62,186 bases of DNA from assembly GCF_001891085.1 (NCBI RefSeq), contig NZ_JXUP01000007.1:181-62366 (forward strand), written 5' to 3'. Source of the stretch: Campylobacter concisus (GTDB taxonomy: Bacteria; Campylobacterota; Campylobacteria; Campylobacterales; Campylobacteraceae). The first letter of the stretch is position 1, and each line of letters begins with the position of its first letter. The notes beneath the pieces were generated by a model. It had not been told where the DNA came from and made no database searches. It worked only from the letters and a program-made list of their open reading frames with translations. Of the stretch, positions 9,014-17,517 are shown piece by piece. A program made the translations under genes and the position numbers.

Positions 9014-9101
9014 GGGTAGATGTCCGAGCGGTTTAAGGAGCACGCCTGGAACGCGTGTGTGGGGCAACTCACCGAGAGTTCGAATCTCTCTCTACCCGCC
9101 A
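9014..9101 (+). tRNA. tRNA-Ser (anticodon GGA)
   Basis: An 88-nt class II tRNA with encoded CCA. The acceptor pair is GGGTAGA/TCTACCC, the anticodon loop CTGGAAC (anticodon GGA) is closed by CACGC/GCGTG, a long variable arm follows, and the T-arm is GAGAG-TTCGAAT-CTCTC. Its last 14 bases form the left copy of the prophage attachment repeat, so integration leaves the tRNA whole. Confidence 0.96.
9088..9101 (+). other. attL core of prophage
   Basis: The 14-base CTCTCTACCCGCCA at the tRNA 3' end is repeated exactly at 47347-47360. With two mismatches the match extends 7 more bases upstream, to 21. This is the typical placement for a tyrosine-integrase phage using a tRNA gene. Confidence 0.88.
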
Positions 9102-9233
9102 CCATATTAAGAAATACATAGAATTATTAAGCAAATTACAGCAATAAAATCTCGATTTTAACAATAATTTAAAGCATTATCTCATAAACTTACGGCAATA
9201 AAAAGAAACAAAAAGCAAGTAATAGCAAAGACT

Positions 9234-9300
9234 TTTTAGCTGACTTTTGGCTGATCGCTTTTAAAAAAGTAGCTAAAAATATAAAAATAGTCAGCCAAAA
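9234..9300. repeat. Integrase arm-type sites, left end
   Basis: Three copies of an 11-mer close to TTTTRGCTGAC: 9234-9244 and 9245-9255 in direct tandem, and 9290-9300 inverted. Two more lie at the other phage end. Arm-type sites of this kind bind the N-terminal domain of the integrase; the assignment is inferred from position and repetition. Confidence 0.72.
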
Positions 9301-9310
9301 AGGATTATAA

Positions 9311-10501
9311 ATGCCTAAGTTATCACGCCAATTAACGATCACACAGTTTAAAAATCTAAAAGCCAAAGAGAAGCCATATTTTATCAGCGACGGTGATAAC
9401 CTGCTAATTAAGATAATGCCAAATGGCACAAAGTTTTTTATGTACGAGTTTAGAGAAAACGGAAAGCGGCACCGCCTAACTCTTGGGAAATACGATGAAA
9501 TAAGCCTAAGCGAAGCAAGAGATAAAAGAAGTGAGCTAAGATCAAAACTCAATCAAGGCGAGAGCCTAACACAAACAGCAGAAAAAACAAAATTTAAAGC
9601 AGTTTTTGAAGCGTGGTATAAAACAAAAAGTAAGTTGAGTGAGAAGCAGCAGTTTTGGGTAAAAAGGCGGTTTGAAACGTTATTATTGCCAAAACTTGGC
9701 GAAATGGATATAAAAGAGATAAGCAGAAGAGACATAATAGCTGCCATTAGCCCACTACTAGAGGATGAAAAACTAGAAACAGCCGATAGAGTGTTAAGTA
9801 TATTAAACGGCTTTTTCAAATATGCTCTATTGCACGAGTATGTAGATCACAATATAATAGCAGATATTGACAAAAAAACTCTACTAGGGCGTAGAGAAGT
9901 GAAACATTTTGCATACTTAAAAAATGATGATGAAATAAGAGCCGTATTAATGGCGATAAGAGATTATTTTGGAGATATAAGAGTAAAAACATGTGCGATA
10001 TTTCAACTATATACCGCAGTAAGAGGGCAAAACGCTAGAAATGCCAAGTGGTCGCAGATAGATTTTGAAAATTGCCTTTGGCATATCCCAGCAGACGAGA
10101 TGAAAATGGCAAAGCCCCACGAAGTGTTTTTAAGTAAAAGTGTAATCAACCTATTAAAAACATATCGTGAGCGCTTGCCTTTAAAAAGTGAGTTAATTTT
10201 TCCGTCCATAAAATCAAACGTCGCTCCGTTAAGTGATAATACTATCCGCATAATGCTTAGAAATTTAGGCTTTAACAAAGAGACGGTAACGCCACACGGC
10301 TTTAGAGCTACGTTTAGCACGATCGCCAACGAAAACATTGATAAGCACGGCTGCAATAGTGATGTTATCGAGCTTTGCCTCGCTCACGTTGAAAGTAACA
10401 AGGTTAAAGACGCATACAACCACGCCAAAAACCTAAAAGCAAGAGCTAAGCTTATGCAGTGGTGGAGTGATTATTTAGATAGCTTGGGTGGCTTTGCCTG
10501 A
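9311..10501 (+). CDS. int: Tyrosine-recombinase integrase
   Basis: A 396-residue P4/DUF4102-type phage integrase. The N-terminal arm-binding domain spans about residues 8-90 (F-I-S-D-G-D-N-L-L-I-K), then a core-binding SAM-like domain (about 95-190), then the catalytic domain. Catalytic residues are visible: R238 (A-V-R-G-Q), H329-G-F-R332, H359 (L-A-H-V-E) and Y369 (D-A-Y-N-H). It catalyses site-specific integration and excision at tRNA-Ser. An AAAAAGGATTATAA ribosome site precedes the ATG. Its 3' end overlaps the convergent AlpA-like gene by 27 bases. Confidence 0.95.
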   Translation: MPKLSRQLTITQFKNLKAKEKPYFISDGDNLLIKIMPNGTKFFMYEFRENGKRHRLTLGKYDEISLSEARDKRSELRSKLNQGESLTQTAEKTKFKAVFEAWYKTKSKLSEKQQFWVKRRFETLLLPKLGEMDIKEISRRDIIAAISPLLEDEKLETADRVLSILNGFFKYALLHEYVDHNIIADIDKKTLLGRREVKHFAYLKNDDEIRAVLMAIRDYFGDIRVKTCAIFQLYTAVRGQNARNAKWSQIDFENCLWHIPADEMKMAKPHEVFLSKSVINLLKTYRERLPLKSELIFPSIKSNVAPLSDNTIRIMLRNLGFNKETVTPHGFRATFSTIANENIDKHGCNSDVIELCLAHVESNKVKDAYNHAKNLKARAKLMQWWSDYLDSLGGFA

Positions 10502-10657
10502 TTTGTAGGCACGTATAGATTTTAGGGAGTAATAAATTACCCTGGAGTTTATTTTGTTGGCGATTATTGCACCTTGTTTCACTTTGTCATAAAGTGATCG
10601 TGCAGAGATGCCTAGCTCTTTTAAGGCTTCATCGCGCGTAATAAATGTATCGCTCAT
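10475..10657 (-). CDS. AlpA/excisionase-like DNA-binding protein
   Basis: A 60-residue winged-helix MerR/AlpA-type protein. The pattern I-T-R-D-E-A-L-K-E-L-G-I-S-A-R-S-L-Y-D-K fits the recognition helix, followed by a short wing. Being last in the left operon and convergent with the integrase, it is a good candidate for the excisionase (Xis). It overlaps the upstream gene by ATGA. Ribosome site AAGGAGAGGAA. Confidence 0.7.
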   Translation of the reverse strand: MSDTFITRDEALKELGISARSLYDKVKQGAIIANKINSRVIYYSLKSIRAYKSGKATQAI

Positions 10658-10836
10658 TTCCTCTCCTTAATATAATCTTTCAAATCTCGCAATGCGTGCC
10701 GTAAATAGCGGACGTCACATTTAAATAAAAGAGCTTGTATTCGCTCAACTAAATTTATTTTTTCATTGTGTGCCTCGCAAAACGCCTCTAAACTTGCAAG
10801 GGCTGCTAAATGTTTTTCTCTTTCTGGGCTACTCAT
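10654..10836 (-). CDS. Small hypothetical phage protein
   Basis: A 60-residue helical protein rich in Lys, Glu and Leu, with no recognised domain. It is translationally coupled to both neighbours (ATGA with the AlpA-like gene; 8-base overlap with the YopX-like gene). Confidence 0.6.
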   Translation of the reverse strand: MSSPEREKHLAALASLEAFCEAHNEKINLVERIQALLFKCDVRYLRHALRDLKDYIKERK

Positions 10837-11275
10837 TTAGCAACTCCTTGTTTTCGTAAATATTACCGATGACTACCCAATCGCCAAGCTCGTTTAGGAT
10901 AAAATTAGGACCATCATCATTTAGGGGCTTTACCAAGAACTCTGATAAGAAAAACACAATAGTTCCCATTTGTCCATCTTCTAAATTATTATCTAGCGGG
11001 TAAGGGGCGCATGAATTAAATTTGACAATATCGCCCTCATAAATTTCTTTGCCGTTTTTGTCCTTTAGACCAGTATATTGCATAATCTTAACTTTGCGAA
11101 AAGAGACCTCGAAACTTGTTTGCTCTTTTTCACTCCAAAGCGTAACTGTTTCGCTCGCGAGATTTATATATATTATTTCATATATTCCCCTCGGAAATTT
11201 TTTATATCCTAACGTTATCCCGTTTAATAATCTTTGGCTGGAGCATAAAAATGCTCTAAATTTAATCTCTCTCAT
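10829..11275 (-). CDS. YopX-family phage protein
   Basis: A 148-residue member of the YopX family, common in the early regions of phages; its function is not established. The family pattern R-E-I-K-F-R-A at the start and M-Q-Y-T-G-L-K-D-K-N-G-K-E-I-Y-E-G-D-I-V near residue 70 is clear. The ATG at 11275 has the ribosome site AGAGGGGGGATAAT. An in-frame TTG at 11293 is less likely because it would sit inside the neighbouring gene and lacks such a site. Confidence 0.8.
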   Translation of the reverse strand: MREIKFRAFLCSSQRLLNGITLGYKKFPRGIYEIIYINLASETVTLWSEKEQTSFEVSFRKVKIMQYTGLKDKNGKEIYEGDIVKFNSCAPYPLDNNLEDGQMGTIVFFLSEFLVKPLNDDGPNFILNELGDWVVIGNIYENKELLNE

Positions 11276-11276
11276 A

Positions 11277-11534
11277 TTATCCCCCCTCTGCAAAACGAGC
11301 AGTTACATCTATTACTTTTTTCTTTATGAAGCCTTTAGGGTCTTTTTTAAACTCCTTAAACCTATATAATATAAGAAAAGGTAAAGTTACAAAGAACGTA
11401 TACAAAAAGAAAATACCAAGCCCTATGTAATAAACTAGCTTGCTTAAAAAATTAAAGGCTACTATTAACATTGCACCTACACAAGTTACAGCTACCACTA
11501 TACATACTAAGACGCTTTCATATATGTCTTTCAT
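11277..11534 (-). CDS. Small membrane protein
   Basis: An 85-residue protein with two predicted membrane helices (about residues 6-30 and 33-56), then a positively charged tail. No family is recognised. It lies between YopX and the next early gene, touching both. Confidence 0.6.
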   Translation of the reverse strand: MKDIYESVLVCIVVAVTCVGAMLIVAFNFLSKLVYYIGLGIFFLYTFFVTLPFLILYRFKEFKKDPKGFIKKKVIDVTARFAEGG

Positions 11535-12022
11535 CAGTTCTCCTTTAGTTTAAATCCAAGAGCGTAGATAGGTTTCCAGCTAAGAGTATCGTGATATGGT
11601 GCAAGCTTCTTGTTAATATCACTCATAGTAATCCTAGTAGGGTATATATGAGGCTCTTTAGAGATAAAGTCAAAGACTTCAAAGTACCACAAGACGTCCT
11701 TAATATTGATAAACTTTTTCTCTACTTCTTCTATTGGGTGTAGACTTTTATCACTAAACCTATAATAGTATTGGTTTACCTCTCTAATCTCATAGGTAGT
11801 AACATCTGGTGTATCTACATCACTTCTTAAAACAAGGACATCTCCTACTTCAAACTTAGCAGCTTCATTAGGTTTTATCCTGTATTCCTCTCTATCAAAA
11901 TCCCAAGTATCCGTGCCTTTTTCAAACCAGCGTCGAAAAATGGTATCATAGGCTTCCACAGGCTTACCCTCTGCATAAGCTGTGATAAGCTTTATCTTTT
12001 CTTCTAGTGTTATCTTTTTCAT
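11534..12022 (-). CDS. Hypothetical early phage protein
   Basis: A 162-residue soluble protein. The N-terminal third (T-L-E-E-K-I-K-L-I-T-A-Y-A-E-G-K-P-V-E) resembles short phage domains in which residues such as W, Y and R-I-K-P recur. The start at 12022 has the ribosome site AAGGGAGAGATA; a longer in-frame reading to 12082 would run into the upstream gene and lacks one. Confidence 0.62.
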   Translation of the reverse strand: MKKITLEEKIKLITAYAEGKPVEAYDTIFRRWFEKGTDTWDFDREEYRIKPNEAAKFEVGDVLVLRSDVDTPDVTTYEIREVNQYYYRFSDKSLHPIEEVEKKFINIKDVLWYFEVFDFISKEPHIYPTRITMSDINKKLAPYHDTLSWKPIYALGFKLKEN

Positions 12023-12032
12023 TATCTCTCCC

Positions 12033-12293
12033 TTAATTTTTAGTGTTTTTATGTTCTGCATTTTTCCTAATATATGCGTCAATAAATAGTATTGCCATTG
12101 TTAACAACAAGGACAACGCTATCACGTGCACTCCTCGCCAAAATATAACACCGTCAGTAAGGTAGAAAACTGCGGTAAATAGAAATGTCAAACTGCCAAC
12201 AAAGGCAAGTATCACTATGATACAGTTTGCTAGCGGAGAGGCTTTGTCAAAAGCCACCAGTGAGCAGCAAACTTCTCTTAAAAAAATTTTCAT
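12033..12293 (-). CDS. Small membrane protein
   Basis: An 86-residue protein with two membrane helices (about residues 20-45 and 53-74) and a charged C-terminal tail. No family is recognised. The start at 12293 follows AAAGGGTAACA. Confidence 0.6.
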   Translation of the reverse strand: MKIFLREVCCSLVAFDKASPLANCIIVILAFVGSLTFLFTAVFYLTDGVIFWRGVHVIALSLLLTMAILFIDAYIRKNAEHKNTKN

Positions 12294-12303
12294 TGTTACC
12301 CTT

Positions 12304-12753
12304 TCAAATATTCTCAATATAAAAATAAGCCAGCGTTTGGCTATCCTCTGCCTCTTTACGGTATTTCGTATCGCAACTTTTGTTCGATATATACGCTATC
12401 TTGTCTTTATTCTCCGCGTAAAAACTAGCCAGTATTGGTGCCAGCCTTTGCCCTTTGCGTTCATTTGGTGCTAAACGCAAATAAAGCAGATCGCACGCTA
12501 GTTGTGGAGCTGTCGTGCTAAAGCTTTGCTTGACAATACTCGCCTTATTATCCAAAGCATTTATTTGAGTTTCTATCCGCCTTTTAAAAGCGTGATAGTG
12601 TCCTACTATTGGCGTCATCGCCTCTATTAGCTCATCAATAAATTTGCTCGCTTTTTTATTGATAAATAGCCCTAGCTCCTCGGTGCTATCCATTTTGAGG
12701 AATGAGTATGCCATTATAAAAATAGCAGCGTCTTTTATCTCAGCCGTTGTCAT
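12304..12753 (-). CDS. Hypothetical early phage protein
   Basis: A 149-residue protein, mostly helical, without a recognised domain. The ATG at 12753 has GGAGCGAGCG before it; an ATG at 12765 is in frame but has no ribosome site. It overlaps the next upstream gene by 14 bases. Confidence 0.62.
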   Translation of the reverse strand: MTTAEIKDAAIFIMAYSFLKMDSTEELGLFINKKASKFIDELIEAMTPIVGHYHAFKRRIETQINALDNKASIVKQSFSTTAPQLACDLLYLRLAPNERKGQRLAPILASFYAENKDKIAYISNKSCDTKYRKEAEDSQTLAYFYIENI

Positions 12754-12988
12754 CGCTCGCTCCATTTAGGTTTTTGCCTTTTAGTATTTGTAGCACCTCT
12801 TGCTTTGAAAATTTAGAGGCTGGACTTAGCTCGATTTTGCTAAGCCAGTAGTGATCTAGTTTTTCGCAGTAGTATTTCATCGCACTTTCAAAGTTTAACC
12901 GCTGTGGCAGTGGTACGCCTATTTTAAACGTGCCTTTTACTAGCTTCATCTTATCTTTTGCGCTCATAATTGCTTCGCCGTAAGTCAT
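12740..12988 (-). CDS. Hypothetical early phage protein
   Basis: An 82-residue protein with no recognised domain; basic in the first half, acidic at the end. Ribosome site AGAGGCGGTT. It sits directly after the SSB-like gene in the left operon. Confidence 0.6.
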   Translation of the reverse strand: MTYGEAIMSAKDKMKLVKGTFKIGVPLPQRLNFESAMKYYCEKLDHYWLSKIELSPASKFSKQEVLQILKGKNLNGASDDNG

Positions 12989-12997
12989 AACCGCCTC

Positions 12998-13396
12998 TTA
13001 AAATGGTATTTCATCGCTATCGCAATATTGGCTAACATCTATTTCATCGCTTGCACTCTCGCTAGCTTGTGGCGTGTGGGAGTTATTGTTTCTTTTTGGT
13101 GCGCTCCAAGTAGCTTCAAGCATTAACCCATTAGGTTCTTTTGGAGTAAATAACGCTAAATAAATGCGACCGCCAGCTACTAGAGGCGTTTCTATATGCC
13201 CTTTAAAATAATTTATCTTTCCGTCATTGCTTACCGCGTTCCATATACCGCCTATAATTTGCCTTGCTCCCTCGTAATTTTTAGGTTTAAAAAGCACTAT
13301 TTTATATATTGGGGCGTTTTGATTTTTAGCTAGCTCCTCATCAGGAGTTGGGATCAGCCCACACTCAATAGGGCGTAAAAAGGGCATGTTTATCAT
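12998..13396 (-). CDS. SSB-like protein, N-terminus frameshifted
   Basis: A 132-residue protein whose C-terminus ends D-S-D-E-I-P-F, the acidic tip by which single-strand binding proteins recruit partners. The body (residues 25-100, beta-rich) fits an OB-type fold, but this is inference. It lies in the RecE/RecT operon. The natural N-terminus is probably encoded at 13398-13469 in another frame: deleting one base of the G6 tract at 13398-13403 joins both reading frames into one protein starting M-N-V-G-Y-F. The ATG at 13396 is only one base from the G-run, an unlikely start. Confidence 0.65.
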   Translation of the reverse strand: MINMPFLRPIECGLIPTPDEELAKNQNAPIYKIVLFKPKNYEGARQIIGGIWNAVSNDGKINYFKGHIETPLVAGGRIYLALFTPKEPNGLMLEATWSAPKRNNNSHTPQASESASDEIDVSQYCDSDEIPF

Positions 13397-13469
13397 GCCC
13401 CCCTATAAATTTTGCTTCTTTGCCGTCTTGAGCTTTGAAAGTTTGATTTTTAAAATAGCCTACATTCAT
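13365..13469 (-). CDS. 34-codon ORF, probable N-terminus of SSB-like gene
   Basis: Begins at an ATG overlapping the RecT stop (TAATG), with AAGGATAAATA upstream, so it is well placed to be translated. It reads M-N-V-G-Y-F-K-N-Q-T-F and then leaves frame at a run of six G (minus strand). The downstream protein lacks a convincing start of its own. One base fewer in the run gives a continuous protein of about 156 residues. Confidence 0.55.
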   Translation of the reverse strand: MNVGYFKNQTFKAQDGKEAKFIGGHDKHALFTPY

Positions 13470-14359
13470 TATTTATCCTTTAAATTCTCTATTAAATTGT
13501 CTATACTGCTTGGGTCGTTTAAATAGGCAGTAGCGTCATCAATGCTTAACCTCTCAACTAATTTTTCAGCCTCTGTTTCACTAGCCCCTCTTTTTACCAG
13601 CTCGCTTTGTAATAGATCGTGAGGCATTGGTTCAACTGTCAAATTTTCTTTTACAGTTGCGATTTCAACTTCAAGGGGCGCGGCTTCGATGTATTCAGTT
13701 TGTGAATTTTTTGCACCAACTGAGCTGTTCGGTTTTTCCGAACTACTCAAAAGCTCGTTTAGGTTTTGCGTCGGTTCGGGCTTAAAAGTATCTTTTTGCA
13801 CTTCCTCGACATCTACTATGTCCTGTATTTCCTCTTTTGTGCGAAGTCCTAACCTGACCTCGGGGAAAAACTCATTTATGAAAAAGCTTTGTGCGCGGTA
13901 CTTTAGCATTAGCGTCGGCATCGTTTGCCATTTTGAGCCGTTTTTGCCTAGCCAGCCCTCGCGCTTTGCCATTTCCATAGTGATCGTAGTGCCTCTTAAG
14001 ACTGCGCCCGTTTGGGCGTCTATCGCTTCGCAATATGCGCTTTGCCCGTCTTGGGATACGATCGTATTAAGCCTGCCTTTTAAAAGTCCGCTCGTGTTTA
14101 GCCGCGCGACTAAAAATTTTGTTTCAAAGCTAGGTTTGCCTTGTATGATGAAAATACTTTGCGCTACCTCAAGTGGGCTTAAATTCATTCGGTAGGCTAT
14201 GTCATAGACAATAGTTGCGTTTGCCACTGATATTTGCGCTGCGTTTTGACCTTGCCCCCATAAGTGTTTTGGGAAGAAGGCTGACAAACTAAAAGCTTTT
14301 GCCTTGCGTTGTTCTAATTCAAACCGCTGCACTTCTGCTGTTATTAGGTCGTTACTCAT
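13469..14359 (-). CDS. recT: RecT-family single-strand annealing protein
   Basis: A 296-residue phage recombinase of the RecT/Bet superfamily. Landmarks are N-A-T-I-V-Y-D-I-A-Y-R (about 46-56), S-I-F-I-I-Q-G-K-P-S-F-E-T-K-F and the late core M-P-T-L-M-L-K-Y-R-A-Q-S-F-F-I (about 146-160). Residues after about 190 form a low-complexity, acidic tail. RecT anneals complementary single strands, working with the RecE-like exonuclease encoded upstream in the same operon. Confidence 0.88.
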   Translation of the reverse strand: MSNDLITAEVQRFELEQRKAKAFSLSAFFPKHLWGQGQNAAQISVANATIVYDIAYRMNLSPLEVAQSIFIIQGKPSFETKFLVARLNTSGLLKGRLNTIVSQDGQSAYCEAIDAQTGAVLRGTTITMEMAKREGWLGKNGSKWQTMPTLMLKYRAQSFFINEFFPEVRLGLRTKEEIQDIVDVEEVQKDTFKPEPTQNLNELLSSSEKPNSSVGAKNSQTEYIEAAPLEVEIATVKENLTVEPMPHDLLQSELVKRGASETEAEKLVERLSIDDATAYLNDPSSIDNLIENLKDK

Positions 14360-14768
14360 TGTCTGTCCTTTTTTTTAGTTTTTTGTCATACTTTTTAGAA
14401 AAATGCATAAGCCTAGCTAAAGCATAAGCCGCAACCCTAGAGCTATCCAAATAATCATCGTTTCTGTTTGCGGCTTCAAAATAGCAACTGGTCTGTATAG
14501 CTTCATCGTCGTGTTTATATTTTGCGGTAGATCTGTCGTTGTCGTTAAATTTATACTCATTACTTTTCCGATAATCCCCATAATAAACGTAAAAGCAAGG
14601 ACTGCATTTTTGGCTTTTTTCGTCATGGTTTAAATCGTAAGCTACCTCATACTCGTAATTTCTATCATCTTCGCAGTCGTAAAACATATAATCAAAAATG
14701 CTAAAAATCTCTTTTTTGATATTTTTTTCTAGCTTTTTAACTAGATACAAAACTTTTTCCTCTTTCAT
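14352..14768 (-). CDS. Hypothetical early phage protein
   Basis: A 138-residue, highly charged protein rich in Asp, Lys and Tyr. The central part repeats short D/N-rich stretches. No domain is recognised. It overlaps recT by 8 bases and the next gene by 4, so it belongs to the recombination operon. Confidence 0.62.
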   Translation of the reverse strand: MKEEKVLYLVKKLEKNIKKEIFSIFDYMFYDCEDDRNYEYEVAYDLNHDEKSQKCSPCFYVYYGDYRKSNEYKFNDNDRSTAKYKHDDEAIQTSCYFEAANRNDDYLDSSRVAAYALARLMHFSKKYDKKLKKRTDNE

Positions 14769-15040
14769 TTTTCTTGCCCCCTTTGTTCGTTCTCACCTTG
14801 CCAAGAGCCTGCGGCAAAGAACTCAATATCAAGCACTTTTTTGTGCTGACCTTTTGGTGCGAAATATGCGCCGACAATTTTTACCGTAGCTACGCCGTCA
14901 AGATTGTGGACGTGTGCGATTACGTCATATCCTTTGGCGAGCCCGTCCATTGCGCGAGCTGCCAATATGGGGCTAATAGCCCACTCAAACGCTTCCCCGC
15001 CGTTTTCGTGAACGGCTAGTATCGTTGTTGTTATTTTCAT
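14765..15040 (-). CDS. Hypothetical early phage protein
   Basis: A 91-residue protein with a beta-rich N-terminal half and a polar tail (G-E-N-E-Q-R-G-Q-E-K). No recognised family. It lies between the RecE-like nuclease and the preceding small gene with minimal spacing. Confidence 0.6.
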   Translation of the reverse strand: MKITTTILAVHENGGEAFEWAISPILAARAMDGLAKGYDVIAHVHNLDGVATVKIVGAYFAPKGQHKKVLDIEFFAAGSWQGENEQRGQEK

Positions 15041-15057
15041 TTTTTATCCTTTCAAAT

Positions 15058-15906
15058 TTATGCTATCTGTTCGTAAAATTTCCACGCTGGCAGGCTCAAA
15101 GTTTGCACCGCATTTATCTTGTCGCCGTCTTTTTTTGCATAGCCCCACCACTCGTCACGCTCACGGCAATATTTGTAAAGCTCTAGCAATTCAAGATATG
15201 TTTTCCGTCCTTGTTCTATTGCTGCGGCGTCAAGCTCATAAAAGCCTACAAAATAAGGGGCTTTCGTTTCAACGGCGATAAACAAGAAATAATTTACTTC
15301 TTTGCCTAAGCTTCTTAAAATATCGCTGTAAAACGCTGCTTGCACGTGATAATTAAAACTAGCTACCGATCTAGCAAAGCCACTAGCCGAAGCGTCAGAA
15401 GTTGTTTTTAGATCAATTACTGCACCCATTTTCTCATTATAAAAATCAGGGCGACATTTAACCGCAACACCATTTATCTCACTAAAATAGCTTTGTTCAG
15501 CCAGTCCGTCTCTTAAAAACATAGCTGTTTCACGCATAGAATTAACCGAGTTTGCTATTTCTACGGCTGAGCCAAAAATATCAAGATCAAGCGGGGGTTT
15601 ATCGCCTAAATTTTCTAAAAAATCGTTATAGATCGCTTTGCCCTCTTTGGTGCGTTTATCAACGTCAGGCTCTACGCAAAACTCATTTGAAAAATCTTTT
15701 GGCTCTAACACTAGCTTATGCACCGCAGAGCCTAGAAGCAAAGCCTTTGTAGGCTCACTCCTAAGCTCATTTTTCATTTTTAAGTGCAAAGGGCTACGTG
15801 CAAGTAGGTCGAGGTCACTCTTTGATATTTCAGGGCGTGCGTGGTATTCTTTATTACTAATATTTTTGTTGTCTTCTGCCGCTTCATCAAAACTAATTTC
15901 AAGCAT
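15058..15906 (-). CDS. RecE-like PD-(D/E)XK exonuclease
   Basis: A 282-residue protein of the RecE C-terminal/DUF3799 nuclease family. The opening Y-H-A-R-P-E-I-S-K-S-D-L-D motif is typical. The nuclease core has D154 (C-R-P-D-F) and D165-L-K167 (V-I-D-L-K-T-T), the PD-(D/E)XK triad. It should resect double-strand ends 5' to 3', making substrate for RecT. It overlaps the DUF1351 gene upstream by 8 bases. Confidence 0.85.
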   Translation of the reverse strand: MLEISFDEAAEDNKNISNKEYHARPEISKSDLDLLARSPLHLKMKNELRSEPTKALLLGSAVHKLVLEPKDFSNEFCVEPDVDKRTKEGKAIYNDFLENLGDKPPLDLDIFGSAVEIANSVNSMRETAMFLRDGLAEQSYFSEINGVAVKCRPDFYNEKMGAVIDLKTTSDASASGFARSVASFNYHVQAAFYSDILRSLGKEVNYFLFIAVETKAPYFVGFYELDAAAIEQGRKTYLELLELYKYCRERDEWWGYAKKDGDKINAVQTLSLPAWKFYEQIA

Positions 15907-16819
15907 TTAACACCTCAATTTTACTTAGATTGGTTATGCCCGCCGCGGCTAACATCTCTTTGATCTTGTCCGTTAGCTTGTCGTGCGGAGCGTTTGCTGG
16001 AGCTTTGACCTCAAACTCAGCGCGGATAGTGTAGATAGCCTTGCCGTTTTCGGCTTCGCGTGGTTTTTGCAAAATTTCACGTTGTGCGTCATAAAAAGCT
16101 TGTGGGCTTGCTTGCTCGGCTTTTGCGCGCTCGATAGCTTCTTGTTTTTCTCTTTCGGCTCTTGCTAGTAGCTCAGCCTCTCTTTGTGCGGCTTTTGCTT
16201 CTAGCTCTGCTTTCTCTCTCGCTGCTCGCTCCTCTGCTTCACGTCTTGCTTGAGCTGCTATTTCGGCATCTCTAGCCGCTTTTTCTTGCTCTGCGAGCTT
16301 GGCCTGCAAGATTTCGTTTTCAAGAGATTGTATTTTTGCCTCAATCGCCTCTTTTGTGGCTTTTGCTAGAGCTCCAGCAGATGTTACCGCGCTTAATTTA
16401 ATTAGATCGGATGTATTTATTCTTTCAAAATTTAGCCCTTTTTCATCGCAAAGAGCTTTTGTATATTCAGCTATCCTTGCAGCGATTGCTTCAAGCTTGG
16501 CGTTTTCAAAATTTGCCACGCCGTCTGCTATCTTTTGGCGGCCGTCCGTGATGATAGCTTCGATCTCTTTTTTCTCGGCTTTTAGTTGATTTACTGGTGC
16601 TGAAATTTTATCAATATAAAATTTATATCGCTCGCCAATCTCTGTTTTAACCTTGTTAAAATTTGCCATCACCTTTTTGGCTTCAGGGATGTTTTCCTCA
16701 GTTACATTGATAGAATATTTTTCTACCTGCCTACTAGCTTCAGCTTTTAGTTCCTCAAAATTAGTAGTCAATTTTTGACTATCTGCTGTTTGTGCCTCAT
16801 AAGTTACAATTAATTCCAT
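15899..16819 (-). CDS. DUF1351 phage protein
   Basis: A 306-residue protein. Residues 1-130 match the DUF1351 pattern; residues about 165-245 form a long Ala/Glu/Arg-rich coiled coil (E-R-A-A-R-E-K-A-E-L repeats). DUF1351 genes are regularly found beside recE/recT-type genes, and the role is unknown. It overlaps the nuclease gene and has a GGATAAAAA-type ribosome site. Confidence 0.75.
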   Translation of the reverse strand: MELIVTYEAQTADSQKLTTNFEELKAEASRQVEKYSINVTEENIPEAKKVMANFNKVKTEIGERYKFYIDKISAPVNQLKAEKKEIEAIITDGRQKIADGVANFENAKLEAIAARIAEYTKALCDEKGLNFERINTSDLIKLSAVTSAGALAKATKEAIEAKIQSLENEILQAKLAEQEKAARDAEIAAQARREAEERAAREKAELEAKAAQREAELLARAEREKQEAIERAKAEQASPQAFYDAQREILQKPREAENGKAIYTIRAEFEVKAPANAPHDKLTDKIKEMLAAAGITNLSKIEVLNA

Positions 16820-16884
16820 TTTTTATCCTTTTTTTAACGTATTTATCTTTTATGTTAAAAATTTCTCAATTTTTTAACAATGGT

Positions 16885-17517
16885 TTAAGCCCATAATTTA
16901 TGAGCTAATTCTAATTTTGCCGTTAGGTCTTTTACTGCTTTTGTCGCATAGGTTAAGCTGTAACTATGCTCTCTTTTTATTGTGCCGTCCTTTAGCCCTT
17001 GTTGGCGAGTTTTGGCTTTTTCTAATTGTTTAGAAAAATACTCTAAACTTTGTGGCATTGAGAGATTTATCTCCTGCGCTTTTTCTTCCCAATACTGCGC
17101 CCTAGCTGCTTTCTTGTCAGCTATATCCTCTTCTTTTACAGCGTTTCCTATCCTGCGCCAATTCCGATCTATCAACGCTCTGTGTCTTTTTTCGCTGTGA
17201 TGTCCGACTTTTATTGGCTCGGCTAGCCTTAAAAACTCCGCCCCTTCTTGGCTTTTTTTGTGCCACTCATGGCTTTTTGCTTCGTGTAAAGCCTGCGAAT
17301 TTCTATATTTGTCGGCTTTTCTTTCAGCATAACTTAACTCCTCTAGGCGGACAATCGAATAATAAAATTTGTTATTTTTTTCGGCTACCAAGTTATAAAT
17401 TTTGCAATACACCTCTTTGCCGTATTGTGTTTCAAGAGTTATTATTTCGCCCTTATTGTGCTTTTCGTCGCATTCTGCCACCCATACATTAGGGCAGTAT
17501 TTTTTAAAATTTGCCAT
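16885..17517 (-). CDS. DUF3560-like phage protein
   Basis: A 210-residue protein. The central pattern E-P-I-K-V-G-H-H-S-E-K-R-H-R-A-L-I-D-R (about residues 100-118) is the DUF3560 hallmark, and a helical C-terminal part follows. Function unknown. It starts in a TAATG overlap with a 31-codon upstream reading frame. Confidence 0.72.
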   Translation of the reverse strand: MANFKKYCPNVWVAECDEKHNKGEIITLETQYGKEVYCKIYNLVAEKNNKFYYSIVRLEELSYAERKADKYRNSQALHEAKSHEWHKKSQEGAEFLRLAEPIKVGHHSEKRHRALIDRNWRRIGNAVKEEDIADKKAARAQYWEEKAQEINLSMPQSLEYFSKQLEKAKTRQQGLKDGTIKREHSYSLTYATKAVKDLTAKLELAHKLWA

